Origin: Pseudomonas sp. 8O
GTDB lineage: Bacteria > Pseudomonadota > Gammaproteobacteria > Pseudomonadales > Pseudomonadaceae
Direction of reading: 5' to 3'
Length of the DNA: 64,000 nt
NCBI RefSeq assembly: GCF_902506495.1
Contig: NZ_LR733263.1
Location: forward strand, 165,372-229,371
The position numbers and the translations under genes are program-made. Numbering within the stretch: the stretch's first letter is position 1; each line of letters begins with the position of its first letter. Of this stretch, positions 47,579 through 59,216 are shown in pieces. Under the pieces are notes generated by a model. That model saw only the letters and a list, made by a program, of their open reading frames with translations. It was not told the DNA's origin and did no database searches.

Positions 47579-48459
47579 GCAGTGGCCGGCAGGGAAACCG
47601 GAGAGGGACGATTCATCATTTGCGCAAGCAGACGAGCCAGGCGCGGACGCAGCTCATCGCGCGAAATGATCATGTCGATGGCACCATGCTCGATGAGGAA
47701 CTCACTACGCTGGAAGCCTTCCGGCAGTTTCTCGCGGACGGTCTGCTCGATCACGCGCGGGCCGGCGAAACCGATCAGCGCCTTCGGCTCGGCCACGATG
47801 ACATCTCCAAGCATTGCCAGGCTGGCGGAAACACCACCGTAGACCGGGTCAGTCAGCACGGAGATGAACGGCAGGCCTTCTTCACGCAGACGCGCCAGGG
47901 CGGCGGAAGTCTTGGCCATCTGCATCAGCGAGATCAGCGCTTCCTGCATGCGCGCACCGCCCGAAGCGGAGAAGCACACCAGCGGGCAGCGTTTTTCCAG
48001 TGCAACATTGGCCGCCTGGACGAAACGCTCACCGACGATGGCGCCCATGGAGCCACCCATGAAGGAGAACTCGAACGCGCAAACGGCGATCGGCATACCT
48101 TCGAGGGTGCCGCTCATTGAGATCAGGGCGTCCTTCTCGCCGGTCTGCTTCTGCGCACCAGCCAGACGATCCTTGTACTTCTTGCTGTCGCGAAATTTCA
48201 GGCGGTCGACCGGTTCCAGATCAGCACCGATCTCCTCGCGGCCGTCGGCATCGAGGAAGATGTCGATACGCGCACGAGCGCCGATACGCATGTGGTGATT
48301 GCACTTGGGACAGACGTCGAGCGTCTTTTCCAGCTCAGGACGGTAGAGCACGGCATCACAGGACGGACATTTGTGCCACAGGCCCTCGGGCACAGAGCTC
48401 TTCTTCACCTCGGAACGCATGATCGAGGGAATGAGTTTGTCTACCAACCAGTTGCTCAT
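47575..48459 (-). CDS. accD: Acetyl-CoA carboxylase carboxyltransferase, beta subunit
   Basis: 294 residues. N-terminal zinc ribbon with Cys31, Cys34, Cys50, Cys53; carboxyltransferase core with [19 protein letters not shown] and [13 protein letters not shown]. Forms malonyl-CoA with AccA/B/C encoded elsewhere. GGAG precedes the ATG at 48459. Overlaps folC. Confidence 0.97.
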   Translation of the reverse strand: MSNWLVDKLIPSIMRSEVKKSSVPEGLWHKCPSCDAVLYRPELEKTLDVCPKCNHHMRIGARARIDIFLDADGREEIGADLEPVDRLKFRDSKKYKDRLAGAQKQTGEKDALISMSGTLEGMPIAVCAFEFSFMGGSMGAIVGERFVQAANVALEKRCPLVCFSASGGARMQEALISLMQMAKTSAALARLREEGLPFISVLTDPVYGGVSASLAMLGDVIVAEPKALIGFAGPRVIEQTVREKLPEGFQRSEFLIEHGAIDMIISRDELRPRLARLLAQMMNRPSPVSLPATA

Positions 48460-48598
48460 GCTGTCATTTCTCCATAACCGTTGGTTCGGATGAACGTCTC
48501 ATCGTGAAACGCCCATCTCCAGCAATTCTTTTCTGCCGCACCCGGCGCCCGTCGAAACGAGCCCATGGCGGCGTGACAGGCTAATTGACGGCCCTGCT

Positions 48599-49240
48599 TC
48601 AATCGCCGTCACATCGAGCATCACGCACCGCCCGCACGAATGCACGAATCTTGTCTGCATCCTTTATGCCTTTACTGGCTTCTACCCCACCACTGACATC
48701 CACGGCATAGGGGCGCACCTGGCGAATGGCCCGCGCGACATTGTCCGCATCGAGGCCGCCGGCCAGGATGATGGGTTTGGCGGCATCCTCAGGCACCAGC
48801 GACCAATCGAACGAAGCGCCCGTACCACCCGGCACGCCCTCGATGAAGGTATCCAGCAGAATACCCCGCGCACCAGTGTAGGGCGCCATGGCTGCCGCCA
48901 CGTCCTCACCAGGGCGAACCCGCAGCGCTTTGATATAGGGGCGGCCAAAGCCTTCACAGTCGGCTGGCGACTCGTCACCGTGAAACTGCAGCAGATCCAG
49001 CGGCAGGCGCTGCAGCAACTGCTGCAGCTCGTCGCGCGGCATGTCGACGAACAGCCCGACAGTGGTCACGAACGGCGGTAAGGCATGCAGGATCGCAGCG
49101 GCCTGCTCGACGCTGACTGCTCGCGGGCTTTTCCCGTAGAACACCAGACCAATAGCGTCGGCTCCCGCCTCCACCACCGCCAGGGCATCCTCGATGCGGG
49201 TGATACCACAAATCTTGCTGCGTACGACCGTCACGTTCAT
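48599..49240 (-). CDS. trpF: Phosphoribosylanthranilate isomerase
   Basis: 213 residues, TIM barrel. Catalytic Cys in [11 protein letters not shown]; catalytic Asp in [15 protein letters not shown]; phosphate sites GGLDADNV and [11 protein letters not shown]. Third step of tryptophan synthesis. ATG 49240 taken; ATG 49252 four codons earlier is equally possible, and neither has a well-spaced Shine-Dalgarno. In Pseudomonas trpF lies apart from other trp genes, as here. Confidence 0.95.
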   Translation of the reverse strand: MNVTVVRSKICGITRIEDALAVVEAGADAIGLVFYGKSPRAVSVEQAAAILHALPPFVTTVGLFVDMPRDELQQLLQRLPLDLLQFHGDESPADCEGFGRPYIKALRVRPGEDVAAAMAPYTGARGILLDTFIEGVPGGTGASFDWSLVPEDAAKPIILAGGLDADNVARAIRQVRPYAVDVSGGVEASKGIKDADKIRAFVRAVRDARCDGD

Positions 49241-49276
49241 GCCTCTCGCCATGCGGGTTCGGATGGTAACAAAGGG

Positions 49277-50140
49277 TTATGGCTGTCGCACGTCCGGAAG
49301 ACCAGAGAGAAAATGCGGTCCCAGATAGCGCTGCGGCAATTCGAACTCCTCCGGGTAATCGACCTGTATCAGATATAGACCGTAGGGGTGCGCTGTCACT
49401 CCCCCGCTATGTCGATCACCGCGTTCGAGCACCTCGCGCGCCCATTCTGGCGACCGCTCGCCGGCACCAATGGTCATCAGCACACCCGCGATGTTACGCA
49501 CCATATGGTGCAGAAAAGCATTGGCGCGGATATCCAGCACGATGAAGCGGCCATGCTCGATCAGTTGCAGGTGGTGCACGGTCTTGACCGGTGACTTGGC
49601 CTGGCAGCGGGTTGCCCGGAAGGCGCTGAAATCATGAGTGCCTACCAGCGCCAGGGCCGCTTCACGCATGCGCGCCACATCCAGCGGGCGATGATTCCAG
49701 GTCACTTCCTCGGCCATGTGCGCCGGGCGAATCGGATCGTTGTAGATCACGTAGCGGTAGCGTCGCGCCATGGCCGAGAAGCGCGCATGAAAGTGCGCCG
49801 GCATCACCTTCGCCCAGGTCACGCTGATGTCAGCGGGCAAATTCATGTTGGCGCCCATGATCCAGGCATGCAGCGAACGCTCGACAGTGGTATCGAAATG
49901 CACCACCTGACCACTGGAATGCACAGAGGCATCGGTACGTCCGGCGCACAGAATGCTGACCGGGGCACCACCAGCGACTTTGGACAAGGCAGTTTCCAGA
50001 TGACCCTGGATCGACGGAACATTCGCGCCCTGGCGTTGGAACCCACGATAACGTGCGCCCTTGTATTCGAGGCCCAGAGCGATTCTGAAAAAGCCAGCGG
50101 CCGCCATTTCGGCGGCCGCTACAGGTACTGCATCAGACAT
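49277..50140 (-). CDS. truA: tRNA pseudouridine(38-40) synthase
   Basis: 287 residues. Catalytic Asp in CAGRTDASVHSSGQVVHF (about 65-82); ARRYRYVI and NAFLHHMVRNIAGVL are TruA signatures. Modifies the anticodon arm of tRNAs. ATG 50140. 7 bp after fimV, likely co-transcribed. Slightly longer than E. coli TruA through a short N-terminal extension. Confidence 0.97.
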   Translation of the reverse strand: MSDAVPVAAAEMAAAGFFRIALGLEYKGARYRGFQRQGANVPSIQGHLETALSKVAGGAPVSILCAGRTDASVHSSGQVVHFDTTVERSLHAWIMGANMNLPADISVTWAKVMPAHFHARFSAMARRYRYVIYNDPIRPAHMAEEVTWNHRPLDVARMREAALALVGTHDFSAFRATRCQAKSPVKTVHHLQLIEHGRFIVLDIRANAFLHHMVRNIAGVLMTIGAGERSPEWAREVLERGDRHSGGVTAHPYGLYLIQVDYPEEFELPQRYLGPHFLSGLPDVRQP

Positions 50141-50147
50141 GTTTCAA

Positions 50148-52970
50148 TCAAACCATCTTGGCAATCATCTCGCGAGCTTCCTGCTGCTGAGCATCACTGC
50201 CCTCGGCAATCACTTCATCAAGAATGTCGCGGGCACCTTCGGTGTCGCCCATGTCGATATAGGCCCGGGCCAGATCCAGCTTGGTCGCGGTTTCATCGGT
50301 ACCGGACAGGAAGTCGAAGTCATCATCGCCATCCAGATCACTGGACAGGCTATTGGCCGGTGCCAGCGGAGCTGCTTGCGGCTCTTCGAAATCAGTCGAC
50401 AGCTGATCCAGCTCAGCGGTCACCTCGTCCAGCTGCGCGGCGAAGCTATCAGGCGCGACAGCCGGCTGAGCCGGAGTTTCATCTTCGAGCGAGAGATCGA
50501 AGTCAGCCGGCAGATCGAGATTGGCAGACGGCGTTTCTTCAGCCAGATCGATGCTCAGATCGGAAAGATCGTCAGCCGACTGGTTCAGCGGCGCATCGTC
50601 ATCGAGGCTCAGCAGGAAATCATCAACTTCGTCGCTGGCTGCTGGAGCAGGTTCATCCAGGTCCAGGCTGAAGGCGGACAGATCGTCGCTCGGCCGGGAC
50701 AGTTCGACCTTGTCATCATCCAGGGCCAGATCGAAGCTCAGATCATCATCGGCAGAAGCTGCCGGCGCGGCTGGCTCATCGACCAGACCGAAGTCCAGAT
50801 CATCGTCCAGCGACAACGGCGCTTGCTCAGTACTGGCTGACTGAACATCACTCTCCAGATCAGCCTCCAGATCGTCGAGGCTCAGATCGAAGGCATCATC
50901 CAGATCACCACCAGTGGAAGCAGGCGCCTCAGCGGTCGGCTCATCCAGGCTGAGGTCGTCCAGATTGAACTCGCCCATGTCGTCATCGGCGGAGGCAGCG
51001 GCCGCTACGGCACCCGCCCCCGCGAAGGCAGCGATCGCCGGATACTTGGACTTCAGCTGCTCGGCTTCGGCATTCACGCCGCCGATCTCGCGCAGTTCAT
51101 TATCCTGACGGGCAAAGCCTTCGCGATCACCCAGCTCGGCATAGACTTCCATCAGCTTCAGACGCAGATCGGCACGATGTGGCTCGTCATTGATGGCGTT
51201 CTGCAGCAGTTCGGCCGCCTGATTGAAGCGCCCGTAAGCAATGTAGATATCGGCCTCGCCCAGCGCGTCGCCAGTCTGCGCCGTAACGCGGTCTTCGCCA
51301 GCGCCCTGAGCGGCCTGGACAGGCTCGTCGTCAAGGCCCGCGAAGCTGTCTTCGGGCATGTCCAGATCGGAGGCGAACGCCTGCTCCTGGGACAAGTCGT
51401 CAGCCAGCTCATCTTGCAGCTCGGACTCTTTCTGGGCGTTGCGGCGCGACAGCGCCATCAAGCCGACCAGCAGGAGCAGAAGCGCACCACCACCGGCCAA
51501 ACCCAGCGTCATCGGGTTAGCCAGCAGGTCATCGATGAAACCCTGCGGGGCCGGTGCAGGCGCAGGAGCAGGTGTAGCAGGTTTGGCTGCTTCGGCCGGC
51601 TTGACCGGGGCGGCTGGTTCAACGGCAGCAGCCGGCTCACTGGCCGGCTGCTGGGTTGCGGCGGCGCTGTCCTCGACAGGCGCAGCCGGTTCCTCGGAAT
51701 AGTTGTAGTCAGGCGCCGCCTCCTCAGGCGGCGTAGTCGGCGGCGTTGTCGCTTGCGCAGCGGGCGGCGCGGCTTCAGGCGCCGCTGCCGGAGTTTCCGC
51801 AGGCGGCTCTTGCGTTGCAGCAGGAGCAGGAGCTTCGGGCGCTGCCGACAGGTCGGCCTGCATCTTGGCCAACTGACTGTCCTTCAGCTCCACCAGACGC
51901 TGCAACTTGTCCAGTTGGCTTTGCAGATCACCTACACGGCTCTGCAGCTCGGCGTTCTCGCGACGGGTCGAATCCAGACTTTCCTGAGTCACTGCCAGCT
52001 TGTCAGCCAGCGCCTTGCTTCCAGCCGAACCGGTATCGCTACCGCGAGTGGCCTGACCAGCCTCAGCAGCAACCAACTTAAGACTGTCGCCCGCCTCTGC
52101 AGTCGCCGGTGCTGCGCCAGCGGTGGTACGGCGAGTGGCATCCAGTTGACGCGAGGCGACGGCACGACCTTCACGCCAGGCTGCATTCTGCTCGGAGACC
52201 TGAGCGATCGCCTCGGCATTGCTGCGACTACGAATCTGCTGTTCGTCCGGCAGACGTAGCACCTGACCGCTCTTCATACGGTTGATATTGCCGCCAATGA
52301 AAGCATCCGGATTCAGGTCCTGGATAGCCAGCATGGTCTGATTGACCGAACCACCGCCAACACGCTGGGCGATTTCCCAGAGCGTATCGTTGGCAGTGGT
52401 TTTGTATTCGCTACCGGAAATGGTGCGCGATGCAGGCGCCGGCGCTGCAGGACGCGGAGCCGCAGCAGGCGCAGCGCGAGTCGGCGCAGTGGCAGGCGCA
52501 GCAGACGGGCGTGGCGCGGGCGCAGCAACCGGCAACTGCGGGGCAGCAGCTACGGACGGTTGTGCAGAATAAAGTGGCGGATCGAGCAGCAGGGTATATT
52601 CACGCAGCAGGCGACCATTCGGCCAGAGCACTTCAACCAGGAAATTGAGGTAGGGCTCACGCACGGTCTTGCTCGACGTGATGCGGATAACGCTCTTGCC
52701 GTTGGGCTTCAATACAGGGGTGAACTTGAGGTCGGTCAGAAAGTACTGACGATCAACGCCAGCTTTGACGAACTCCTCAGGAGACGCGAGGCTGGTAATC
52801 ACCTCACTGGAAGCAAGGTCGCGCACCTCCAGCAATTCGATTTCCGCTACCAACGGCTGATTCAGCGACGATTGCAGGGTAACTTCACCCAACCCCAGCG
52901 CATGCGCCATACCGGAAGACAGCGCGGAAGCGGCTGCGATTGCCAGCACCAGTTTGCGAACCCGAACCAT
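50148..52970 (-). CDS. fimV: FimV/HubP-type polar landmark protein
   Basis: 940 residues from ATG 52970. Signal peptide (about 1-24, ending AHA); N-terminal FimV domain (about 25-135); Ala/Pro linker; LysM peptidoglycan-binding domain (about 188-245, NDTLWEIAQRVGGG); coiled coil (about 320-370); Pro/Ala region; membrane helix LGLAGGGALLLLLVGLM (about 485-505). A long acidic cytoplasmic region with repeated DLSLDDL-type segments, and a conserved C-terminal FimV/TPR-like motif LARAYIDMGDTEGARDIL. Needed for type IV pilus assembly and polar localisation. In-frame upstream extension has no support. Confidence 0.95.
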   Translation of the reverse strand: MVRVRKLVLAIAAASALSSGMAHALGLGEVTLQSSLNQPLVAEIELLEVRDLASSEVITSLASPEEFVKAGVDRQYFLTDLKFTPVLKPNGKSVIRITSSKTVREPYLNFLVEVLWPNGRLLREYTLLLDPPLYSAQPSVAAAPQLPVAAPAPRPSAAPATAPTRAAPAAAPRPAAPAPASRTISGSEYKTTANDTLWEIAQRVGGGSVNQTMLAIQDLNPDAFIGGNINRMKSGQVLRLPDEQQIRSRSNAEAIAQVSEQNAAWREGRAVASRQLDATRRTTAGAAPATAEAGDSLKLVAAEAGQATRGSDTGSAGSKALADKLAVTQESLDSTRRENAELQSRVGDLQSQLDKLQRLVELKDSQLAKMQADLSAAPEAPAPAATQEPPAETPAAAPEAAPPAAQATTPPTTPPEEAAPDYNYSEEPAAPVEDSAAATQQPASEPAAAVEPAAPVKPAEAAKPATPAPAPAPAPQGFIDDLLANPMTLGLAGGGALLLLLVGLMALSRRNAQKESELQDELADDLSQEQAFASDLDMPEDSFAGLDDEPVQAAQGAGEDRVTAQTGDALGEADIYIAYGRFNQAAELLQNAINDEPHRADLRLKLMEVYAELGDREGFARQDNELREIGGVNAEAEQLKSKYPAIAAFAGAGAVAAAASADDDMGEFNLDDLSLDEPTAEAPASTGGDLDDAFDLSLDDLEADLESDVQSASTEQAPLSLDDDLDFGLVDEPAAPAASADDDLSFDLALDDDKVELSRPSDDLSAFSLDLDEPAPAASDEVDDFLLSLDDDAPLNQSADDLSDLSIDLAEETPSANLDLPADFDLSLEDETPAQPAVAPDSFAAQLDEVTAELDQLSTDFEEPQAAPLAPANSLSSDLDGDDDFDFLSGTDETATKLDLARAYIDMGDTEGARDILDEVIAEGSDAQQQEAREMIAKMV

Positions 52971-53124
52971 AGCGTTATCCCTTGTTTTATCTTTTTCTCG
53001 GCATGCGAGAGGGTCTTGAGAACTGCTGCCTGCCTCCGCTCCACGAGCGGCTCCCCATTCAGCAATCAACTCAGCCAGTATTGCCAAGCTAGAAAGATTC
53101 TTCAAATTTCTAGGTAAGTATCTT

Positions 53125-54135
53125 TTACAGATAGTGTTTTATCAATAACTCAGCTATCTGCACAGCATTCAGGGCGGCGCCTTTTCTTACATTATCAGAC
53201 GCAATCCACAAATTGAGTTGCCTTGGATCGCTCACACCACGACGGATACGCCCCACGTACACCTGATCCTGCCCCACCGCATCACCCACTGCAGTCGGGT
53301 AGTCGCCGGCCTCTACCAACTCGATACCTTGCGCGACCTCGAGCAACTGCTGCACGGCACTGATATCGATATCCGAATCAGCATACACACCCAGCGCGAG
53401 ACTATCGCCAAAGAATACTGGCACCAAGGCGCAGGTCGCTGCGACCGGAAGCTCAGGCAGACTCAACAATTGTCGAATCTCGGCGGCCAGACGTTTCTCC
53501 AGCTGAGCATGCCCTTGATCATCCACCTCGCCGACCTGCGCCAGCAGATTGAACGCGATCTGTCGATCCACCGTCTTCGGTTCCAGAGGGCGCCCGTTGA
53601 GCAGCTCAGCGGTCTGCCGTGCCAGCTCCTGAACACCACTGCGCCCCAGTGTGGAAATCGACAGCATGGCCGTCACCTGCAACTGCTGCGGCTTTAGCAC
53701 AGGCTTCAGTGCTGCCAGTACCAACGCACAGGCAACCGCCGAAGGCGTCGGCGCACTGACGCACCACGGCTTGGTCAATGCCGGCAGCCCTTCGGCGCCG
53801 AGCTCGGGCAATACGCATGGCGCCTGATCCAGCGAAAAAGCAGCGCTCAGATCGATAACGGAACAATCGGCTGCGACCACGCGCTCCTGATGGGTGCGTG
53901 TCACTTCAGAACCTGCGGCAAAGAAAGCCAGTTGCACCTGAGTGAAATCGAAGGCATCGAGCGACCTGACCCGCACCTGCCGACCACGGAAAGAAAGACT
54001 CTGCCCAGCCGACTCGCTGCTGGCCAGCAGATGCAGATCCTTCACCGGGAACTCACGCTCTTCGAGCAACTCGACCAGCGCTTCGCCGACGTTGCTGGTG
54101 GCGCCGATCACGGCGATATTGATGGACTGACTCAT
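53125..54135 (-). CDS. usg: Aspartate-semialdehyde dehydrogenase-like protein (Usg type)
   Basis: 336 residues. N-terminal NAD(P) fold INIAVIGATSNVGEALVELLEE is as in Asd, and the dimerisation half is recognisable. However the catalytic Cys motif (GNC-T in Asd) reads SAPTPSAVACAL here (about 127-138), with Pro/Thr in place of Cys. It is therefore probably not an active dehydrogenase. A true asd lies just upstream. ATG 54135 is taken; the longer frame reads through the terminator. The Usg-1 family has no known function. Confidence 0.85.
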   Translation of the reverse strand: MSQSINIAVIGATSNVGEALVELLEEREFPVKDLHLLASSESAGQSLSFRGRQVRVRSLDAFDFTQVQLAFFAAGSEVTRTHQERVVAADCSVIDLSAAFSLDQAPCVLPELGAEGLPALTKPWCVSAPTPSAVACALVLAALKPVLKPQQLQVTAMLSISTLGRSGVQELARQTAELLNGRPLEPKTVDRQIAFNLLAQVGEVDDQGHAQLEKRLAAEIRQLLSLPELPVAATCALVPVFFGDSLALGVYADSDIDISAVQQLLEVAQGIELVEAGDYPTAVGDAVGQDQVYVGRIRRGVSDPRQLNLWIASDNVRKGAALNAVQIAELLIKHYL

Positions 54136-54217
54136 GAGCGGACCTGCGACACAGAGGGAGCGGCACTGTAACTGCGCCCCATCGCCCAGGCAATCAGCTT
54201 GCGCCTCCAGAAAACAC

Positions 54218-54247
54218 AAAGCCCCTCTGCCGAGACAGAAGGGCTTT
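54218..54247 (-). terminator. Intrinsic terminator of asd
   Basis: AAAGCCCCTCTG and CAGAAGGGCTTT arms with one mismatch; on the minus strand followed by TGTTTTC. 27 bp after the asd stop. Confidence 0.85.
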
Positions 54248-54274
54248 GCTTGACGCTGGATATCAGCCTGGCGG

Positions 54275-55387
54275 TTAACGCTCCAGCAGAATCCGCAGCA
54301 TGCGGCGCAGCGGCTCGGCAGCGCCCCACAGCAGTTGGTCACCGACAGTGAACGCGCCCAGGTACTGCGAACCCATGTTGAGCTTGCGCAGACGGCCGAC
54401 CGGAACACTGAGGGTGCCGGTCACGGCAGTCGGGCCGAGGTCGCGGATGGAATCTTCGCGATGGTTCGGCACCAGCTTGACCCAGGGATTGTGCTGGCTG
54501 ATCAGGCCTTCGATGTCGGCCATCGGCACATCCTTGTTCAGTTTGATGGTCAGCGCCTGGCTGTGGCAGCGCATGGCACCGATGCGCACGCAAATGCCAT
54601 CGACTGGGATCGGGTTCTTGAAGCGACCGAGAATCTTGTTGGTTTCGGCCTGAGCCTTCCACTCTTCACGGCTCTGCCCGTTCGGCAGTTCCTTGTCGAT
54701 ATAGGGGATCAGGCTGCCAGCCAGCGGCACACCGAAGTTGTCGACCGGAAAGCCTTCGCCACGCATGGCCTCGGCCACCTTGCGGTCGATGTCGAGGATG
54801 GCGCTGGCCGGGTCGGCCAATTCATCGGCAACGGCACCGTTGATCGCGCCCATCTGCTTGATCAGCTCACGCATGTTCTGCGCGCCAGCACCGGAAGCAG
54901 CCTGGTAGGTCATGGCACTCATCCACTCCACCAGACCAGCCTCGTACAGGCCACCGAGAGCCATCAGCATCAGGCTGACGGTGCAGTTGCCGCCGATGTA
55001 GTTCCTGGTGCCGGCGTCCAGTGCCTGGTCGATCACCTTGCGGTTGACCGGATCGAGCACGATCACCGAGTCATCATCCATGCGCAGGCTGGAGGCCGCA
55101 TCGATCCAGTAGCCCTGCCAGCCTGCCTCACGCAACTTGGGGAATACTTCATTGGTGTAGTCGCCGCCCTGGCAGGTCAGGATCACGTCCAGGCCCTTGA
55201 GGTCGTCAATGCTGTAGGCATCTTTCAGCGTCGCGATGTCCTTGCCGATGGCAGGGCCTTGGCCACCGACATTGGAAGTGGTGAAGAACACCGGCTCGAT
55301 CAGGTCGAAGTCCCGTTCTTCAAGCATGCGCTGCATGAGCACGGAACCGACCATGCCACGCCAACCGATCAGACCTACACGTTTCAT
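54275..55387 (-). CDS. asd: Aspartate-semialdehyde dehydrogenase
   Basis: 370 residues from ATG 55387 ([18 protein letters not shown]). Catalytic Cys135 in [13 protein letters not shown](P) loop [17 protein letters not shown] block. Makes aspartate semialdehyde for Lys, Thr, Met and diaminopimelate. Intact, unlike the downstream Usg paralogue. Confidence 0.97.
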   Translation of the reverse strand: MKRVGLIGWRGMVGSVLMQRMLEERDFDLIEPVFFTTSNVGGQGPAIGKDIATLKDAYSIDDLKGLDVILTCQGGDYTNEVFPKLREAGWQGYWIDAASSLRMDDDSVIVLDPVNRKVIDQALDAGTRNYIGGNCTVSLMLMALGGLYEAGLVEWMSAMTYQAASGAGAQNMRELIKQMGAINGAVADELADPASAILDIDRKVAEAMRGEGFPVDNFGVPLAGSLIPYIDKELPNGQSREEWKAQAETNKILGRFKNPIPVDGICVRIGAMRCHSQALTIKLNKDVPMADIEGLISQHNPWVKLVPNHREDSIRDLGPTAVTGTLSVPVGRLRKLNMGSQYLGAFTVGDQLLWGAAEPLRRMLRILLER

Positions 55388-55443
55388 AACGACTACACCT
55401 ATATAAACAGCCCGCCGGAACCACACCGGCGGGGCTGGGAAGA

Positions 55444-56526
<1,083 letters not shown>

Positions 56527-56579
56527 CGTGCCCTCAAATAATCGCAATGAAGCGGCCGCACCAAGCACCCGCCTGAAAA

Positions 56580-56894
56580 TCAATTACGTACCGGTTCACC
56601 GTACATCTGCAGGATGCGAGCATCCTGCTCGCTGGCGGAAAACAGCTCCCAGGCCAGGCCATTGATGTCAGCCTCACTACTGAAACCATCCACGCCATCG
56701 ACTTCGAAGCCAACATGGCGCAATCGACCACCCTGCCCCGGCTGCTGGTTGATGGAGAAATTCAGCAACTCGGTCCGCCACATGGCGAAATGACCGGGAA
56801 CGATCACACTGGCTGGCTGCCCCAGACGCCGGTCATCGTCAGCGATGGAAGCCTGCAGATCATCGACCGCCAGGGCGATATGGAAACGCTTCAT
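56580..56894 (-). CDS. Small VOC/glyoxalase-fold-like protein of unknown function
   Basis: 104 residues from ATG 56894. [25 protein letters not shown] is the typical opening of a vicinal-oxygen-chelate (glyoxalase/bleomycin-type) domain, with [25 protein letters not shown] later. It lies 10 bp after leuD and 53 bp before leuB, a position held by a conserved unknown gene in P. aeruginosa (PA3119, from memory). The catalytic function is unknown; a leucine-pathway link is only by position. Confidence 0.72.
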   Translation of the reverse strand: MKRFHIALAVDDLQASIADDDRRLGQPASVIVPGHFAMWRTELLNFSINQQPGQGGRLRHVGFEVDGVDGFSSEADINGLAWELFSASEQDARILQMYGEPVRN

Positions 56895-56904
56895 CACCAA
56901 CTCT

Positions 56905-57552
56905 CTACTTGATTGCGCCGAACAGCCAGGGGCTGCTCTGCTGGTAACCGACCTCGAACGCCTTGATCGCGTCCTGATCCTGCAGCGTAAGGCCGATGTC
57001 GTCCAGGCCATTGAGCAGGCAGTGCTTGCGAAAAGCATCGACCTCGAAGCTGTACTGCACGCCATCGGGGCGGGTCACGGTCTGCGCCTGGAGATCGACG
57101 GTCAGTTGGTAACCCTCGGTGGCCTCGGCCTGCTCGAACAGCGCATCGACCTCTTCGTCCTTGAGGACGATCGGCAGCAGGCCGTTCTTGAAGCTGTTGT
57201 TGAAAAAGATGTCGGCAAAGCTCGGCGCTATCACCGTGCGGAAACCGTATTCGTCCAGTGCCCAAGGCGCATGCTCGCGCGAAGAGCCGCAGCCGAAGTT
57301 CTCGCGGGCCAGCAGCACGCTGGCGCCCTGGTAGCGCGGGAAGTTGAGCACGAAATCCTTGTTGATCGGGCGCTTGGAGTTGTCCTGATTCGGCTGGCCG
57401 ACATCCAGATAACGCCATTCGTCGAACAGGTTCGGACCAAAGCCGGTGCGCTTGATCGACTTCAGGAACTGCTTGGGAATGATCTGATCGGTGTCGACGT
57501 TGGCACGGTCGAGCGGACAGACCAGGCCGGTGTGTTGGGTAAAGGCTTTCAT
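56905..57552 (-). CDS. leuD: 3-isopropylmalate dehydratase, small subunit
   Basis: 215 residues. [20 protein letters not shown] and [19 protein letters not shown] signatures. Pairs with LeuC. ATG 57552 with GAGGAG upstream at 7 nt; adjacent ATG 57555 is possible. 11 bp after leuC. Confidence 0.96.
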   Translation of the reverse strand: MKAFTQHTGLVCPLDRANVDTDQIIPKQFLKSIKRTGFGPNLFDEWRYLDVGQPNQDNSKRPINKDFVLNFPRYQGASVLLARENFGCGSSREHAPWALDEYGFRTVIAPSFADIFFNNSFKNGLLPIVLKDEEVDALFEQAEATEGYQLTVDLQAQTVTRPDGVQYSFEVDAFRKHCLLNGLDDIGLTLQDQDAIKAFEVGYQQSSPWLFGAIK

Positions 57553-57563
57553 CATCTAGCTCC

Positions 57564-58991
57564 TCAGGCCTGGATCAATTCGCGAACGTCGATGAAACGA
57601 CCGGTTACTGCAGCAGCGGCAGCCATGGCAGGGCTCACCAGGTGGGTACGACCACCGGCGCCCTGACGGCCCTCGAAGTTGCGGTTGGAGGTCGAGGCGC
57701 AATGCTCGCCACTGCCCAGCTTGTCCGGGTTCATCGCCAGGCACATGGAGCAACCCGGCTCACGCCATTCGAAACCGGCCTCGATGAAGATCTTGTCCAG
57801 CCCCTCGGCCTCGGCCTGCTGTTTCACCAGGCCAGAACCCGGCACCACCATGGCTTGCTTGACGGTACTGGCGACCTTGCGCCCCTTGGCCACCTCGGCA
57901 GCAGCGCGCAGGTCTTCGATGCGCGAGTTGGTGCAGGAGCCGATGAACACGCGATCGAGCTGGATATCAGTGATCGGCTGGTTGGCGCTCAGGCCCATGT
58001 ACTTCAGTGCGCGGGTGATCGAGTCCTTCTTCACCGGGTCGGCTTCGGCGGCCGGGTCCGGCACGTTCTGGTCGACGGCCAAAACCATCTCCGGCGAGGT
58101 GCCCCAGCTGACTTGCGGCTTGATGTCTTCGGCTTTCAATTCGACCACAGTATCGAATACCGCATCGGCGTCGGACACCAGGCTCTGCCATTGCGCCACG
58201 GCCTTGTCCCAGTCGCTGCCCTTGGGCGCGAATGGACGGCCCTTGACGTAGGCGATGGTTTTCTCGTCCACCGCCACCAGGCCCACACGGGCACCAGCCT
58301 CGATGGACATGTTGCAGATGGTCATGCGCCCTTCCAGAGACAGGTCGCGGATTGCGCTGCCGGCGAACTCCAGCGCGTGGCCATTACCGCCGGCCGTGCC
58401 GATCTTGCCGATCACGGCGAGCACGATGTCCTTGGCGGTGACGCCGAACGGCAGCTTGCCTTCGACGCGCACCTGCATGTTCTTCATCTTCTTGGCCACC
58501 AGGCACTGGGTGGCGAGCACATGCTCGACCTCGGAGGTGCCGATGCCGTGGGCCAGCGCACCGAAGGCGCCATGGGTAGAAGTGTGCGAGTCGCCACAGA
58601 CCACGGTCATGCCCGGCAAGGTGGCGCCCTGCTCCGGACCGACCACATGGACGATGCCCTGGCGCACATCGTTCATCTTGAACTCGAGAATGCCGAAGTC
58701 ATCGCAGTTCTCGTCCAGGGTCCGTACCTGAATGCGCGAAACCTCATCGGCGATGGCCTCGAGGCCACCCTGACGCTCGGCCTTGGTGGTCGGCACGTTG
58801 TGATCCGGGGTGGCGATATTGGCGTCGATGCGCCACGGCTTGCGCCCGGCCAGGCGCAGGCCCTCGAAGGCCTGCGGCGAGGTCACTTCGTGAAGGATGT
58901 GACGATCGATGTAGATCAACGAAGAACCGTCGTCGCGACGTTTCACTTCGTGCATTTCCCAGAGCTTGTCGTAGAGCGTCTTGCCAGTCAT
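57564..58991 (-). CDS. leuC: 3-isopropylmalate dehydratase, large subunit
   Basis: 475 residues. Aconitase-family 4Fe-4S ligands in [13 protein letters not shown] and [43 protein letters not shown] is the central signature. ATG 58991 ([11 protein letters not shown]). First gene of leuC-leuD-(small VOC)-leuB. A divergent LysR regulator is 225 bp upstream. Confidence 0.97.
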   Translation of the reverse strand: MTGKTLYDKLWEMHEVKRRDDGSSLIYIDRHILHEVTSPQAFEGLRLAGRKPWRIDANIATPDHNVPTTKAERQGGLEAIADEVSRIQVRTLDENCDDFGILEFKMNDVRQGIVHVVGPEQGATLPGMTVVCGDSHTSTHGAFGALAHGIGTSEVEHVLATQCLVAKKMKNMQVRVEGKLPFGVTAKDIVLAVIGKIGTAGGNGHALEFAGSAIRDLSLEGRMTICNMSIEAGARVGLVAVDEKTIAYVKGRPFAPKGSDWDKAVAQWQSLVSDADAVFDTVVELKAEDIKPQVSWGTSPEMVLAVDQNVPDPAAEADPVKKDSITRALKYMGLSANQPITDIQLDRVFIGSCTNSRIEDLRAAAEVAKGRKVASTVKQAMVVPGSGLVKQQAEAEGLDKIFIEAGFEWREPGCSMCLAMNPDKLGSGEHCASTSNRNFEGRQGAGGRTHLVSPAMAAAAAVTGRFIDVRELIQA

Positions 58992-59216
58992 CAGCCTTAC
59001 CTCATCAGCGCCTTTTGAGCACATCCGCAAACTGCCTGCGTTATCACCGCCCGGCGTCAGAAGTGCACCTTATCTATGCCTGGGCGAAAATGGCCCTTCG
59101 GCTTATGGGGAGAATGCTATTGCCAGGCACGAAATAACTCAAATTCATATTTTTTATTCAATGGATTCCGAAGAGGAATGTATGCTCAGCGCTTCATTAC
59201 TGACCCGGAGCGCTCC
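58992..59216. promoter_or_regulatory. leuC-lysR divergent control region
   Basis: Contains an AT-rich stretch (59139-59160) with repeated ATTCA, the likeliest site for the LysR protein and for leuC promoter elements. No exact T-N11-A dyad was assigned by eye. Confidence 0.35.

Noticed and set aside
50148..52970. fimV acidic DLSLDDL segments as a DNA repeat
   Set aside because: The similarity is protein-level low complexity, usual for FimV; the DNA copies are diverged and irregularly spaced.
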